From Candidatus Caccalectryoclostridium excrementigallinarum (GTDB lineage: Bacteria > Bacillota > Clostridia > Christensenellales > UBA3700): a DNA stretch of 62,785 nucleotides. Each line of letters starts with the position of its first letter. The stretch's first letter is position 1. Of the stretch, positions 16,762 through 25,048 are shown one piece after another. The stretch lies in contig DVNJ01000005.1 in the NCBI GenBank assembly GCA_018714485.1, positions 1 to 62,785 of the forward strand, written 5' to 3'. The position numbers were made by a program, and so were the translations under genes. Under the pieces are notes generated by a model, which saw nothing but the letters and a program-made list of their open reading frames with translations, was not told the origin of the DNA and searched no databases.

Positions 16762-17709
16762 TTACAGCGCTTCGCCCGCCTTGCCCGCGCAGCCGAGGAC
16801 CTCGGTGAGCTTGTGCTTGACGATCTGCTTGATGTTCGCGCGCGCGTCGCCCAGATACTGACGGGGATCGAAGTGATCGGGATGCTCCATGAAGTGCTTG
16901 CGGATGCCCGCGGTGCAGGCGAGGCGCAGGTCGGAGTCGATATTGATCTTGCAAACAGCCATGCCGGCAGCCTTACGAAGCATATCTTCGGGCACGCCGA
17001 TCGCGTCCGCGAGCTTGCCGCCGTTCTCGTTGATTATCTTGACGAAGTTCTGGGGAACGGAAGAAGCGCCGTGCAGGACGATAGGGAACATGGGCAGCCT
17101 CTTGGAGACTTCTTCGAGAATGTCGAAGCGCAGCTGAGGCTTGGTGCCTGGCTTGAACTTGTAAGCGCCGTGCGAAGTTCCGATGGCGATGGCGAGGGAG
17201 TCGCAGCCCGTCTTGGTGACGAACTCTTCCACTTCCTCGGGACGGGTGTAAGAGCTGTCTTCCGCGGAGACTTTCACGTCGTCCTCGACGCCCGCGAGCC
17301 TGCCCAGCTCGCCTTCGACGGTCACGCCGTGGTCGTGAGCATATTCGACGACCTTCTTGGTGAGGGCGATGTTATCCTTGAAGGGAAGGTGGGAGCCGTC
17401 TATCATGACGGAATTGAAGCCGCCGTCGATGCAGCTCTTGCAAAGCTCGAAGCTGTCGCCGTGGTCGAGATGCAGGCAGATGGGCAGATGGCTGACTTCT
17501 TCGGCAGCCTCGACCATCTTGCGCAGATATACGGGGTTGGCGTATTTGCGTGCGCCGGAAGAGACCTGGAGGATAAGGGGAGCGTTTTCTTCGGTTGCCG
17601 CTTCCACGATACCCTGGATAATTTCCATGTTGTTAACGTTGAATGCGCCGATGGCATATCCGTTCTTATATGCCGACTCGAACATTTTTTTGGTTGTTAC
17701 CAATGGCAT
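16762..17709 (-). CDS. fba: Class II fructose-1,6-bisphosphate aldolase
   Basis: A 315-residue zinc-dependent aldolase with the LDHGD motif (Asp82 as proton donor, His83 as zinc ligand), the YAHDHGVTVEGELG segment with further ligands (about 121-135) and the phosphate-binding GTSHG and LHGASS loops. It interconverts fructose-1,6-bisphosphate with glyceraldehyde-3-phosphate and dihydroxyacetone phosphate. It is monocistronic, with GGAGG eight bases before ATG, a good promoter and a strong terminator. gap lies 1.4 kb away on the other strand, so two glycolytic genes are near each other but not in one operon. Confidence 0.96.
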   Translation of the reverse strand: MPLVTTKKMFESAYKNGYAIGAFNVNNMEIIQGIVEAATEENAPLILQVSSGARKYANPVYLRKMVEAAEEVSHLPICLHLDHGDSFELCKSCIDGGFNSVMIDGSHLPFKDNIALTKKVVEYAHDHGVTVEGELGRLAGVEDDVKVSAEDSSYTRPEEVEEFVTKTGCDSLAIAIGTSHGAYKFKPGTKPQLRFDILEEVSKRLPMFPIVLHGASSVPQNFVKIINENGGKLADAIGVPEDMLRKAAGMAVCKINIDSDLRLACTAGIRKHFMEHPDHFDPRQYLGDARANIKQIVKHKLTEVLGCAGKAGEAL

Positions 17710-17749
17710 GATATTTACCTCCGAGTAAATAATTTATTTTATCGAATTC

Positions 17750-17778
17750 ATTTTACCACACAAGGCGGCATATTTCAA
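17750..17778 (-). promoter_or_regulatory. Promoter of fba
   Basis: Minus strand TTGAAA (complement of 17773-17778), 17 bp, TAAAAT (complement of 17750-17755). Confidence 0.75.
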
Positions 17779-17838
17779 TCGTTTTTCGCAAAATTCTTGC
17801 CGCTTGCGTCTTTTGAAGCGGTATTTACGGAAAATTTA

Positions 17839-17867
17839 TTGTAAATGCGTGCGCTTGGTGGTATAAT
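17839..17867 (+). promoter_or_regulatory. Promoter of the M29 aminopeptidase
   Basis: TTGTAA (17839-17844), 17 bp, TATAAT (17862-17867). Confidence 0.75.
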
Positions 17868-17906
17868 CTATTTGATTTGAAAAGCCTTCGGGCAAAGGAG
17901 AGAAAA

Positions 17907-19025
17907 ATGTTACTCGATGAAAGAATAAAGACTTTGGCGCATAACCTCGTGAATTATTCCTGCTCGCTGAAAAAGGGCGAGAACCTGCTCATCGAATGCA
18001 CGGAAGCGGACTATCAGCTCGTCGCCTGCATCATACGCGAGGCGTACGCCGTCGGCGCGTACCCCTTCGTGTCGCTGGGAGATTCGCGCATAAAGCGCGA
18101 GCTGCTCATGGGCATGGACAAGGAGCTTGCGGACAAGATGGCGGGATTCGACAAGCCCAAGTTCGAGCAGATGCAGGCTTATATCGGTATTCGCGGCGGC
18201 AACAACGCCTACGAAAATTCCGACGTCCCTGCCGCCAATATGGACGCTTACAATCTCTATTACGCGCACCCCGTCCATCACGACATTCGCGTGAAAAAGA
18301 CAAAGTGGGTGATCCTGCGCTATCCCACTCCCGGCATGAGCGCCATGAGCGGCATGAGCACGGAGGCTTTCGAGGATATGTTCTTTGACGTGTGCAATCT
18401 CGATTATGCGAAAATGGACAAGGCGATGGATCCGCTCGTTGAGCTGATAAACCGCACGGACAAGGTGAGGATAGTCTCCCCAGGCACGGACATAAGCTTT
18501 TCGATAAAGGGCATCGGCGCGGTCAAGTGCAGCGGGCATTGCAATATCCCCGACGGAGAGGTCTATACGGCGCCCGTCAAAGACAGCGTCAACGGCAGGA
18601 TAACTTACAACGTTCCGTCCGTCAACAACGGCATAAAGTTTGAAAACGTCTCCCTCTTGTTCAAGGACGGAAAGATAGTCGAAGCCACGGCAAACGACAC
18701 CGAGGCGATCAACAAGATCTTCGACGTGGACGAGGGCGCGAGATATGTGGGCGAATTTTCCTTCGGCTTGAATCCTTATATCAACAAGGCGATGGGCGAT
18801 ATATTGTTCGACGAGAAGATAAGCGGCAGCATACATTTCACCCCGGGAGCCTGCTACGACGACGCATGGAACGGCAACGTTTCCGCCGAGCATTGGGATC
18901 TCGTCTTGGTCCAAACTCCCGAGATGGGCGGCGGCGAGATCTATATGGACGGAGTTTTGGTGCGCAAAGACGGCAGGTTCGTGCTGCCCGAGCTACTCTG
19001 TCTCAACCCCGAAAACCTCAAATGA
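17907..19025 (+). CDS. M29-family metal-dependent aminopeptidase (AmpS/PepT-like)
   Basis: This 372-residue protein matches thermophilic aminopeptidase (M29) enzymes. It starts RIKTLAHNLVNYSCSLKKGENLLIE (about 6-30), and has NIPDGEVYTAPVKDS (about 215-229) with the conserved metal-binding Glu and GEFSFGLNP (about 282-290). The C-terminal segment GSIHFTPGACYDDAWNGN holds more metal ligands (His, Asp). It would trim peptides in the cytoplasm; specificity cannot be told. Start ATG 17907 follows AAAGGAG at the normal distance; an upstream in-frame TTG at 17877 is rejected. It is monocistronic between fba and gap. Confidence 0.9.
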   Translation: MLLDERIKTLAHNLVNYSCSLKKGENLLIECTEADYQLVACIIREAYAVGAYPFVSLGDSRIKRELLMGMDKELADKMAGFDKPKFEQMQAYIGIRGGNNAYENSDVPAANMDAYNLYYAHPVHHDIRVKKTKWVILRYPTPGMSAMSGMSTEAFEDMFFDVCNLDYAKMDKAMDPLVELINRTDKVRIVSPGTDISFSIKGIGAVKCSGHCNIPDGEVYTAPVKDSVNGRITYNVPSVNNGIKFENVSLLFKDGKIVEATANDTEAINKIFDVDEGARYVGEFSFGLNPYINKAMGDILFDEKISGSIHFTPGACYDDAWNGNVSAEHWDLVLVQTPEMGGGEIYMDGVLVRKDGRFVLPELLCLNPENLK

Positions 19026-19153
19026 GGGCGGAATTTGCGGAAAATAGGGCAAAATTTATTAAAAATGCGAAAAACAGTTGCAAAAAGCCGTGCTTACTGC
19101 TAAACTGATAATTGATAAAAAAAAGACAAAATCTTTTGGAGGATAACAACATT

Positions 19154-20218
19154 ATGGCAAAGAACGTAAGAGTTGCAATCAACGGTTTCGGCCGTATCGG
19201 ACGTCTGGCTTTCAGGCAGATGTTCGGCGCCAAGGGCTATCAGGTAGTCGCTATCAACGACCTCACCAGCCCCAAGATGCTCGCTCATCTGCTCAAGTAT
19301 GACACCATGCAGGGCAATTACGCAAGGAATCACGAAGTTTCCTATACCGACGCGGTGATGAGCGAAGACGGCAAGAAAGTCGTCACCCCCGGCTCCATAA
19401 CCGTTGACGGCAAGAACATCACCATATATGCGGAAGCCAACGCCGAAAAGCTGCCTTGGAAGAGACTGCGCGTCGACGTCGTGCTCGAATGCACCGGCTT
19501 CTACACCAAGAAGGAAAAGGCTGCCGCTCACATCAAGGCGGGCGCCAAGAAGGTCGTCATCTCCGCTCCTGCGGGCAACGATCTGCCTACCATCGTTTAC
19601 AACGTCAACCACAAGACGCTCACCAAGGAAGATAACATCATCTCCGCCGCGTCCTGCACCACCAACTGCCTCGCTCCCATGGCTAAGGCGCTCAACGATT
19701 ACGCTCCCATCGTCAGCGGTATCATGACCACCGTCCATGCTTACACGGGCGATCAGATGATCCTCGACGGTCCTCAGCGTAAGGGCGATCTGCGCAGGTC
19801 CCGCGCGGGCGCTCAGAACATCGTGCCTAACAGCACCGGTGCGGCAAAGGCTATCGGTCTTGTTATCCCCGAGCTTAACGGCAAGCTGATCGGCTCGGCT
19901 CAGCGCGTTCCCACCGCTACCGGTTCCACCACCATTCTCGTGGCGGTCGTTAAGGGCAAGGATGTCACCAAAGAGGGCATCAACGCCGCGATGAAGGCTC
20001 AGGCAAACGAATCCTTCGGTTATAACACGGACGAGATCGTCTCTTCCGACATCATCGGCATGACCTACGGCTCGCTCTTCGACGCGACCCAGACCATGGT
20101 CTCCAAGATCGACGACGACACCTATCAGGTCCAGGTCGTCTCCTGGTACGATAACGAGAACTCCTACACCAGCCAGATGGTCAGGACGATCAAGTATTTC
20201 GCCGAACTGCTTGACTAA
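19154..20218 (+). CDS. gap: Glyceraldehyde-3-phosphate dehydrogenase, type I
   Basis: A 354-residue enzyme with the NAD-binding NGFGRIGR (10-17), catalytic Cys168 in SAASCTTNC, and the C-terminal SWYDNENSY segment. The catalytic Cys is about 15 residues later than usual because of an insertion around 65-90 ([19 protein letters not shown]). It oxidises glyceraldehyde-3-phosphate to 1,3-bisphosphoglycerate. GGAGG lies nine bases before ATG 19154. Codon use is noticeably more biased than in neighbours (runs of AAG, GGC, ATC), as expected for a highly expressed gene. Its 3' end and terminator are duplicated just downstream. Confidence 0.97.
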   Translation: MAKNVRVAINGFGRIGRLAFRQMFGAKGYQVVAINDLTSPKMLAHLLKYDTMQGNYARNHEVSYTDAVMSEDGKKVVTPGSITVDGKNITIYAEANAEKLPWKRLRVDVVLECTGFYTKKEKAAAHIKAGAKKVVISAPAGNDLPTIVYNVNHKTLTKEDNIISAASCTTNCLAPMAKALNDYAPIVSGIMTTVHAYTGDQMILDGPQRKGDLRRSRAGAQNIVPNSTGAAKAIGLVIPELNGKLIGSAQRVPTATGSTTILVAVVKGKDVTKEGINAAMKAQANESFGYNTDEIVSSDIIGMTYGSLFDATQTMVSKIDDDTYQVQVVSWYDNENSYTSQMVRTIKYFAELLD

Positions 20219-20235
20219 TTTAAGCAACAAAGCAA

Positions 20236-20261
20236 GCGCTGCCTGCGGGCGGCGCTTTTTT
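20236..20261 (+). terminator. Intrinsic terminator of gap (copy 1)
   Basis: GCGCTGCC (20236-20243), loop TGCG, GGCGGCGC (20248-20255), T6. One G-U pair in the stem. Confidence 0.9.
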
Positions 20262-20268
20262 GTTGCCA

Positions 20269-20385
20269 ACGAGAACTCCGGCGATAATCGGATAATCAGT
20301 ACGATCAAGTATTTCGCCGAACTGCTTGACTAATTTAAGCAACAAAGTAAGCGCTGCCTGCGGGCGGCGCTTTTTTGCTGCCTGT
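20269..20385 (+). pseudogene. Tandem duplicate of the gap 3' end with its terminator
   Basis: From ACGAGAACTCC at 20269 the sequence repeats the end of gap (same motif at 20154) with a fixed offset of 115 bases. It keeps ACGATCAAGTATTTCGCC, the last codons, the TAA, the AGCAACAAAG spacer and a second terminator (20351-20376). The middle 21 bases have diverged. It encodes no start, so it is a remnant; its only plausible role is a second terminator. Confidence 0.88.
20351..20376 (+). terminator. Intrinsic terminator of gap (copy 2, duplicated)
   Basis: Same stem and loop as at 20236-20261 followed by T6, preserved without change in the duplicate. Confidence 0.85.
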
Positions 20386-20454
20386 GGACTTGCGCTTTCT
20401 TCGATAAGTGCGCGCCCTTTCGTCGAAAAACGCGATTTTTTTTGATAAATGTTA

Positions 20455-20483
20455 TTGCAAAGACGCGGGCATGGTGATATAAT
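20455..20483 (+). promoter_or_regulatory. Promoter of the small membrane protein
   Basis: TTGCAA (20455-20460), 17 bp, TATAAT (20478-20483). Confidence 0.75.
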
Positions 20484-20514
20484 TTATTTGTAAATAATTT
20501 CGGAGGTGACCGTT

Positions 20515-20823
20515 ATGGCAAAGAAACAGAGAACAGAAGGCGCGGCAAAGCGCGACCTTTCCAAATTTTGTGCGTTTTGGGCGATCGTAATATCGGCGGT
20601 ATTGTTTTTGCTCAAGCTCATATTCGACCTTGTGGGCGGCAGTCTCGGCACGGTCGGTACCGTCATGGGTATCATCGCGGCGATCATGCTCGGCATTGCG
20701 ATAGTCTTTCCCGCCTATTCCTATGCGTGCAGCAAGGGCAAGACGTGGAGAATAATCTGCATAATCGTGTTTATTCTTTATTTCGTGCTCGCAATCATGG
20801 GCAGCGCGGCGCCCTTGTTCTGA
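20515..20823 (+). CDS. Small membrane protein, three predicted TM segments
   Basis: A 102-residue protein with a basic N-terminus (AKKQRTEGAAKRD) and three hydrophobic segments at about 20-43, 48-70 and 78-98. I recognise no family. CGGAGG lies eight bases before ATG 20515, which settles the start over the overlapping GTG at 20506. It is monocistronic, with its own promoter and a strong terminator. The codon pattern matches neighbouring genes, so it is likely real and expressed. Function unknown. Confidence 0.8.
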   Translation: MAKKQRTEGAAKRDLSKFCAFWAIVISAVLFLLKLIFDLVGGSLGTVGTVMGIIAAIMLGIAIVFPAYSYACSKGKTWRIICIIVFILYFVLAIMGSAAPLF

Positions 20824-20839
20824 GCGTAAAGCCAAGCGC

Positions 20840-20866
20840 GGCGGAGGAGATCCCTCCGCCTTTTTT
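20840..20866 (+). terminator. Intrinsic terminator after the small membrane protein
   Basis: GGCGGAGG (20840-20847) with CCTCCGCC (20853-20860) and T6. Confidence 0.88.
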
Positions 20867-20916
20867 ATGCGTGGCGCGACATATTTTGCCGCCGCTTTGA
20901 GAAAAGTGTTCACGGC

Positions 20917-20945
20917 TTGCCATTTTTCGACAAATGGTTTATAAT
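20917..20945 (+). promoter_or_regulatory. Promoter of the ClC gene, very short leader
   Basis: TTGCCA (20917-20922), 17 bp, TATAAT (20940-20945). The ATG at 20955 is nine bases after the -10 box and no Shine-Dalgarno is present, so the mRNA leader should be about three bases at most. Confidence 0.7.
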
Positions 20946-20954
20946 TTATTTGTT

Positions 20955-22550
20955 ATGGAAGGCAGCGGAAAAAAGGCGAAGATCGTTCTCAAAAAAGCGC
21001 GCAACACGGTTTTGCCGCTTTTTGTCGGCGGAATTTTCGCGGGAGCGCTTTCGGGCGCGATCGTCTGTCTTTTCAACATGGGCGCGGCGTATCTCACGTC
21101 AAGCTCGGAAGAGATCTATGCCGCCGTGCGCGAGCGCCCTTATTACGTTCCGCTGTTTTTCGCCGTTTTGGCTTTGCTGGCGCTGTTTACGGCGCTCGTG
21201 CATTCCCGCGTGCCCGAGGTGCGCGGCAGCGGCGTGCCGCAGACGGAAGGCGTCATGCGCGGCTTTTTTTCTTTCCGTAAGATAAAAGTTTTTTTCTGTA
21301 CGCTCATCTTGTCTTATATCTCCTTTTTCAGCGGACTGCCTTTGGGCGCGGAGGGACCGAGCGTGCAGCTCGGAGCGGTGACTGCGGACGGCGCGGCGCA
21401 CGCCTTGAAGATGCGCATTTGCCTTCATAGGTATCTGATCTCGGCGGGTGCGGGCGCGGGTCTTGCGGTGGCGTTCAACGCGCCCCTGACGGGGATAGTC
21501 TTCGTCATGGAAGAGGGGCATAAAAAGTTCTCCTGCGCGATGCTTTTTGTCTGCGCGCTCGCCGTATCCGCCGCCGTGCTCGTCTATCGCGCGCTCAATT
21601 TCGCCGTCTTCGGGACTTTTTCCGCGCATGCGTTCGTCGATCTGAGCGGTGTGAGCGTTGATGCGGGAGATGCGAACGTCTATCTTATGATGCTGCCTCT
21701 TGCCGTATTTATCGGGCTTGCCGCGCTTTTTTTCAACAAGTTGCTTTTGAACTTGCAAAAGTTCACCGACAAGAGGGCAAAGCGCTTTCCCTATTTACTT
21801 CGCCTCGTCATCGCCTTTTTCGCCGTGGGCGCCGTCGGGCTTATCCCTGCGGTGAGCGGCGCGGTCTATGGCGGCGGAACGCTCATCGGCAGCCTTCTCT
21901 CGGACGTCGACAGCGCTTGGTATATGCTCCTTGCGATATTGATCGTCAAGATAGCCTTGATAGCTTTGTGTTATAATGCGGGCGCGACGGGCGGACTTTT
22001 CGTGCCCATGCTCGCTTTGGGCGCGCTTATCGGCGCGTTGACGGGGAAAATGCTGCTCGCAGCAGGCTTGAACGGGGAGTATTACCCCTTGCTCGTCTGC
22101 GCGGGCATGACGGCGTTTTTCGCCGCGTCCGTGGGGACGCCCGTGACCGCGGCGGTGCTCATCGTGGAGGTCTCGGGCTGGGCGTTTGATATGCTGCCCG
22201 CGCTCATCGCGATCTTCGGCGCCTATGCCTTGGTCAGGCTCTGCGGCGGACGCCCGATCTACGACTGCATGCTCGAGCGCCATTTGCGCATAAACGGGCT
22301 GGAAAAAACGGGCGCGGCGCATAGGATAGAGTTCGAGGTGGAGCGCAGCTCCTTCGCCGACGGCAGACAGATAGGCGACATTTTGTGGCAGCCCGGGTGC
22401 GCGGTGAGCGCCATCGAACGCGATAACGCTTTTATTCTTCCGGAAAGCGGGCTCAGGCTCAAAGGCGGCGACAGACTGCTTTTGCAGCTGCATACGGACG
22501 ATATGGCGTCCGCGTGCGAATATGTGCGGGGGATCGTGAAATGCCTATGA
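20955..22550 (+). CDS. ClC-family chloride channel/antiporter with TrkA-C domain
   Basis: A 531-residue protein with the ClC filter motifs GSGVPQ (about 85-90) and GLPLGAEGPSVQLGA (about 118-132), which keeps the gating Glu. About ten further hydrophobic helices follow, and a C-terminal soluble TrkA-C/RCK-C domain from about 455 (...GDRLLLQLH). The Glu suggests a proton-coupled Cl- exchanger; the regulatory domain suggests ligand gating. An in-frame ATG at 20934 precedes the -10 box and cannot be in the transcript, so 20955 is the start. The stop overlaps the methyltransferase ATGs. Confidence 0.93.
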   Translation: MEGSGKKAKIVLKKARNTVLPLFVGGIFAGALSGAIVCLFNMGAAYLTSSSEEIYAAVRERPYYVPLFFAVLALLALFTALVHSRVPEVRGSGVPQTEGVMRGFFSFRKIKVFFCTLILSYISFFSGLPLGAEGPSVQLGAVTADGAAHALKMRICLHRYLISAGAGAGLAVAFNAPLTGIVFVMEEGHKKFSCAMLFVCALAVSAAVLVYRALNFAVFGTFSAHAFVDLSGVSVDAGDANVYLMMLPLAVFIGLAALFFNKLLLNLQKFTDKRAKRFPYLLRLVIAFFAVGAVGLIPAVSGAVYGGGTLIGSLLSDVDSAWYMLLAILIVKIALIALCYNAGATGGLFVPMLALGALIGALTGKMLLAAGLNGEYYPLLVCAGMTAFFAASVGTPVTAAVLIVEVSGWAFDMLPALIAIFGAYALVRLCGGRPIYDCMLERHLRINGLEKTGAAHRIEFEVERSSFADGRQIGDILWQPGCAVSAIERDNAFILPESGLRLKGGDRLLLQLHTDDMASACEYVRGIVKCL

Positions 22551-23284
22551 AATGGGACGGAAAACTTTACGACAAAAGTCATTCCTTTGTCTCGGCATAC
22601 GGCGCCGAGGTTTTGGATATGCTCGGCGACATACGCGGCAAAAGCGTACTCGACGCGGGCTGCGGCACGGGCAAGCTCACTATCGAGGCTTTTCGGCGCG
22701 GCGCGCGCGTCGTCGGCGCGGACGCGGACGAGAACATGCTCGAGATCGCGCGGAAAAATTACCCTCGCTTGCGCTTCGTTCGGCGCGACATTCTCTCGCT
22801 CGGCTATGAGGAAGAGTTCGACGCGGTTTTCTCCAACGCCGTCCTGCATTGGATAAAAGATCAAAAGGGCGCGCTGAGCAGTCTCTTTCGCGCCTTGAAA
22901 GGCGGCGGCGTACTCGCCGCCGAGATGGGCGGAACGGGCAATGCCGCGCGCGTGCTCGGCGCGCTCGGCGAGGCGATGGGAAAAATAGGCAAAAAGTTTG
23001 AAAACAACTTCACCTATTGCGGGCTTGAATATGCGGCACTGCTCGAAGAGGTCGGCTTTACCGTCGCGGAAATAAGGCTTTTCGAGCGCATGACGCCCTT
23101 GACGGAGGGCGGTTTGCGGGATTGGATCAGGCAGTTTTGCCCTCAGGCGCTCGAGAGCGCGGGAGAAAAAAGCGACTATGTGCTCGACTATGTCGAGGAA
23201 AAGGTCAAAAGCGAGCTGTTTTTCGACTCGCTCTGGCATGTGGACTATATGAGATTGAGATTTAAGGCAATAAAGGAGAAATAA
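22541..23284 (+). CDS. Class I SAM-dependent methyltransferase
   Basis: A 247-residue Rossmann-fold methyltransferase. Motif I is VLDAGCGTGKLT (about 36-47); an acidic motif II Asp is in VVGADADENML, and motif IV is DAVFSNAVLHW. The opening WDGKLYDKSHSFV resembles trans-aconitate methyltransferase and UbiE/BioC-like enzymes, but the substrate cannot be told. Two starts, 22541 and 22547, are possible; GGGGGA lies 7 bases before 22541. It overlaps the ClC gene by 10 bases and is followed one base later by the phosphatase remnant, so all three share a transcript. Confidence 0.85.
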   Translation: MPMKWDGKLYDKSHSFVSAYGAEVLDMLGDIRGKSVLDAGCGTGKLTIEAFRRGARVVGADADENMLEIARKNYPRLRFVRRDILSLGYEEEFDAVFSNAVLHWIKDQKGALSSLFRALKGGGVLAAEMGGTGNAARVLGALGEAMGKIGKKFENNFTYCGLEYAALLEEVGFTVAEIRLFERMTPLTEGGLRDWIRQFCPQALESAGEKSDYVLDYVEEKVKSELFFDSLWHVDYMRLRFKAIKEK

Positions 23285-23285
23285 T

Positions 23286-24065
23286 ATGGAAAGACCTTCA
23301 CTCACGACGCTCTGCGCGTCGCTTTGCGAATGTATGGGCGTGACGCCTCCCGAAAAGGCGGAGCCTGCGAACAAGAAGTTCGTCGCCGAAATAACGGGCG
23401 GCAAGCTCGCGGAAAAGGCGGTCATGTATAATCCCGACGCGGTCGGAACATGGATCGTGAACAAATATGCGGAAAAGTTTGTCCCCGTGCGTGAAACGGC
23501 GCCTTACGAGCTGCAAATGCGGACGGTTTTCCCGCCCAAGACGCCCGTCTGCTTTGCCAGCATGTATACGGGCGCGCAGCCTCGCGTTCACGGCATAGAG
23601 CGCTATGTGAAGCCCGTGGTCAAGATAGATTCCCTCTTCGACGCGCTGATCAGGCAAGGGAAAAAGCCCGCTATCGTCGCGGTGAAGAACAGCTCGCTCG
23701 ACAAGATCTTCCGCGAGCGCGAGGGAATGGATTATTATATCACGCCTTACGACAAAGAGGCGGTCGAGCAAGGGATCGAACTGATAAAGCAGGATAAGTA
23801 TGACTTTTTGGTCATTTATAACCAAGAATACGATGACAGCATTCATTTCACTCATCCCACTTCGCGCCGGGCGAGACGGGCGCTCTAACACTATGCCGAA
23901 TACTTTTCCGCGATAGGCGACACCGTCAAGGCGAGCGGAAGGCGCACGCTGCTCGGATATGCGCCCGATCACGGCGTTCACCGCGAATGGTATCTTTTGG
24001 GCAATCACGGCAAGGATATTCCCAAGGACATGGAGATAAGCCACTTCTATCACATTTACAATTAA
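23286..24065 (+). pseudogene. Alkaline-phosphatase-superfamily protein broken by an in-frame TAA
   Basis: Frame 1 runs from ATG 23286 to TAA at 23886-23888 (200 residues) and then continues open in the same frame to TAA 24063-24065. The continuation reads HYAEYFSAIGDTVKASGRR and includes APDHGVHREWY, the Asp-His motif typical of metal binding in the alkaline-phosphatase/phosphodiesterase superfamily. The front half has MYTGAQPRVHGIERY and HFTHP. The residues just before the stop (SRRARRAL) fit poorly with a likely SPEA..AL helix, so a local mutation or sequencing error is plausible. A 200-residue product would lack the DHG metal site. The start has GGAG 7 bases upstream. It is third in the ClC-methyltransferase transcript. 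Confidence 0.75.
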
Positions 24066-24080
24066 GTTCGGAAAATGATG

Positions 24081-24108
24081 AGCGCGCGGCTGAGCCGCGC
24101 GCCTTTTT
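24081..24108 (+). terminator. Intrinsic terminator of the ClC operon
   Basis: GCGCGCGGC (24082-24090) with GCCGCGCGC (24094-24102), followed by T5. Confidence 0.85.
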
Positions 24109-24200
24109 CTTCGGTACTTCGCGCCAAAGCGCTTTTTCTTTCGTACCTATATCGGTATGTGCAAAAGAGGAGAAAATATGAGTTGACTCTTTTTTGCACT

Positions 24201-24860
24201 TTAAGCATATAATAGGGAATATTCGCGCATATCTTCGGGAATATCCACCTTAACTTCGCCGAAGTCTTTGAAGAGATATTCTTTTTTTATATTTCTGCGC
24301 TCGTTTTCGAGGGTCAGCTTCATTTCCCCCTGCGTTGAGCAATCGAGAGTGATCTTATGATCGTCAAAGTCGCCGAATCGAGCCGCGATCTCCTCGTAAA
24401 AGAGCTTTTCAAAGCCCCCTTCTCTCCCGCCTTTGAGCATATGGCGCATTTTTTCCGCGGCAAAGAAGAATTTTTCCGCGTCCGCGCGGTATTTTCCGCT
24501 CGTGTTCGTCATGATATATACGTCCTTCTCCGCCGCGGAATAGATAAGCCCGCTCTCCGTGACGGCGGACAAGAGCGCGCTCGAGGCTTGCTCTTTCGAA
24601 AGTTTTGTTATTCCTTCTTCGCTCTTCAACGCTCCTCCGCCGGAAGAGAGCAGATATGTTTGATCGTCCGTCTTTACCAGCAAATAGTTGTCTTTTTTCT
24701 GCACTTCAAACTCTTTTCCCTCGCTCTCGCAGCGACAGGAAGTGAAGTTTTTCAAGTCGCCCGGTATATAATACCCGTTGACTTTTCCCCGAAAATGCGC
24801 ACAGGAGGCGCAGGCGATGAGCGCCGAAAGCAATATGAGCGCCGTAAAAACTCTTTTCAT
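24201..24860 (-). CDS. Predicted lipoprotein, unknown function
   Basis: A 219-residue protein with a signal MKRVFTALILLSALIAC and adjacent Cys residues (17 and 20) that fit a lipobox. The mature part is lysine- and glutamate-rich with no recognisable domain. It contains the turn YLLVKTDDQTYLLSSGGG and a helical segment EKFFFAAEKMRHML (about 133-146). No clear Shine-Dalgarno is visible, and neither neighbour gives a functional hint. Codon use looks genuine on this strand, whereas the antisense ORF lacks any recognisable protein. Likely real but uncharacterised. Confidence 0.72.
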   Translation of the reverse strand: MKRVFTALILLSALIACASCAHFRGKVNGYYIPGDLKNFTSCRCESEGKEFEVQKKDNYLLVKTDDQTYLLSSGGGALKSEEGITKLSKEQASSALLSAVTESGLIYSAAEKDVYIMTNTSGKYRADAEKFFFAAEKMRHMLKGGREGGFEKLFYEEIAARFGDFDDHKITLDCSTQGEMKLTLENERRNIKKEYLFKDFGEVKVDIPEDMREYSLLYA

Positions 24861-24997
24861 GCGCTTATTGTGCGCAAGCGGGGAGTTCGTATGCGCGCAT
24901 AAATGTATTTTATGTGCACTTTTATCGTTATCGAGCCTTTGCGCGAGCCGCCTTGCGCTTTTGCGGGAATGCGCGCGGGATATTTTTTATTAAATGC

Positions 24998-25026
24998 TTG
25001 TCTTTTGCCGCACGCGGTGTTACAAT
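24998..25026 (+). promoter_or_regulatory. Promoter of the aminotransferase-tyrS operon
   Basis: TTGTCT (24998-25003), 17 bp, TACAAT (25021-25026), 22 bases before ATG 25049. Confidence 0.7.
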
Positions 25027-25048
25027 ATATGAAATCTCGGGTGAAAAA

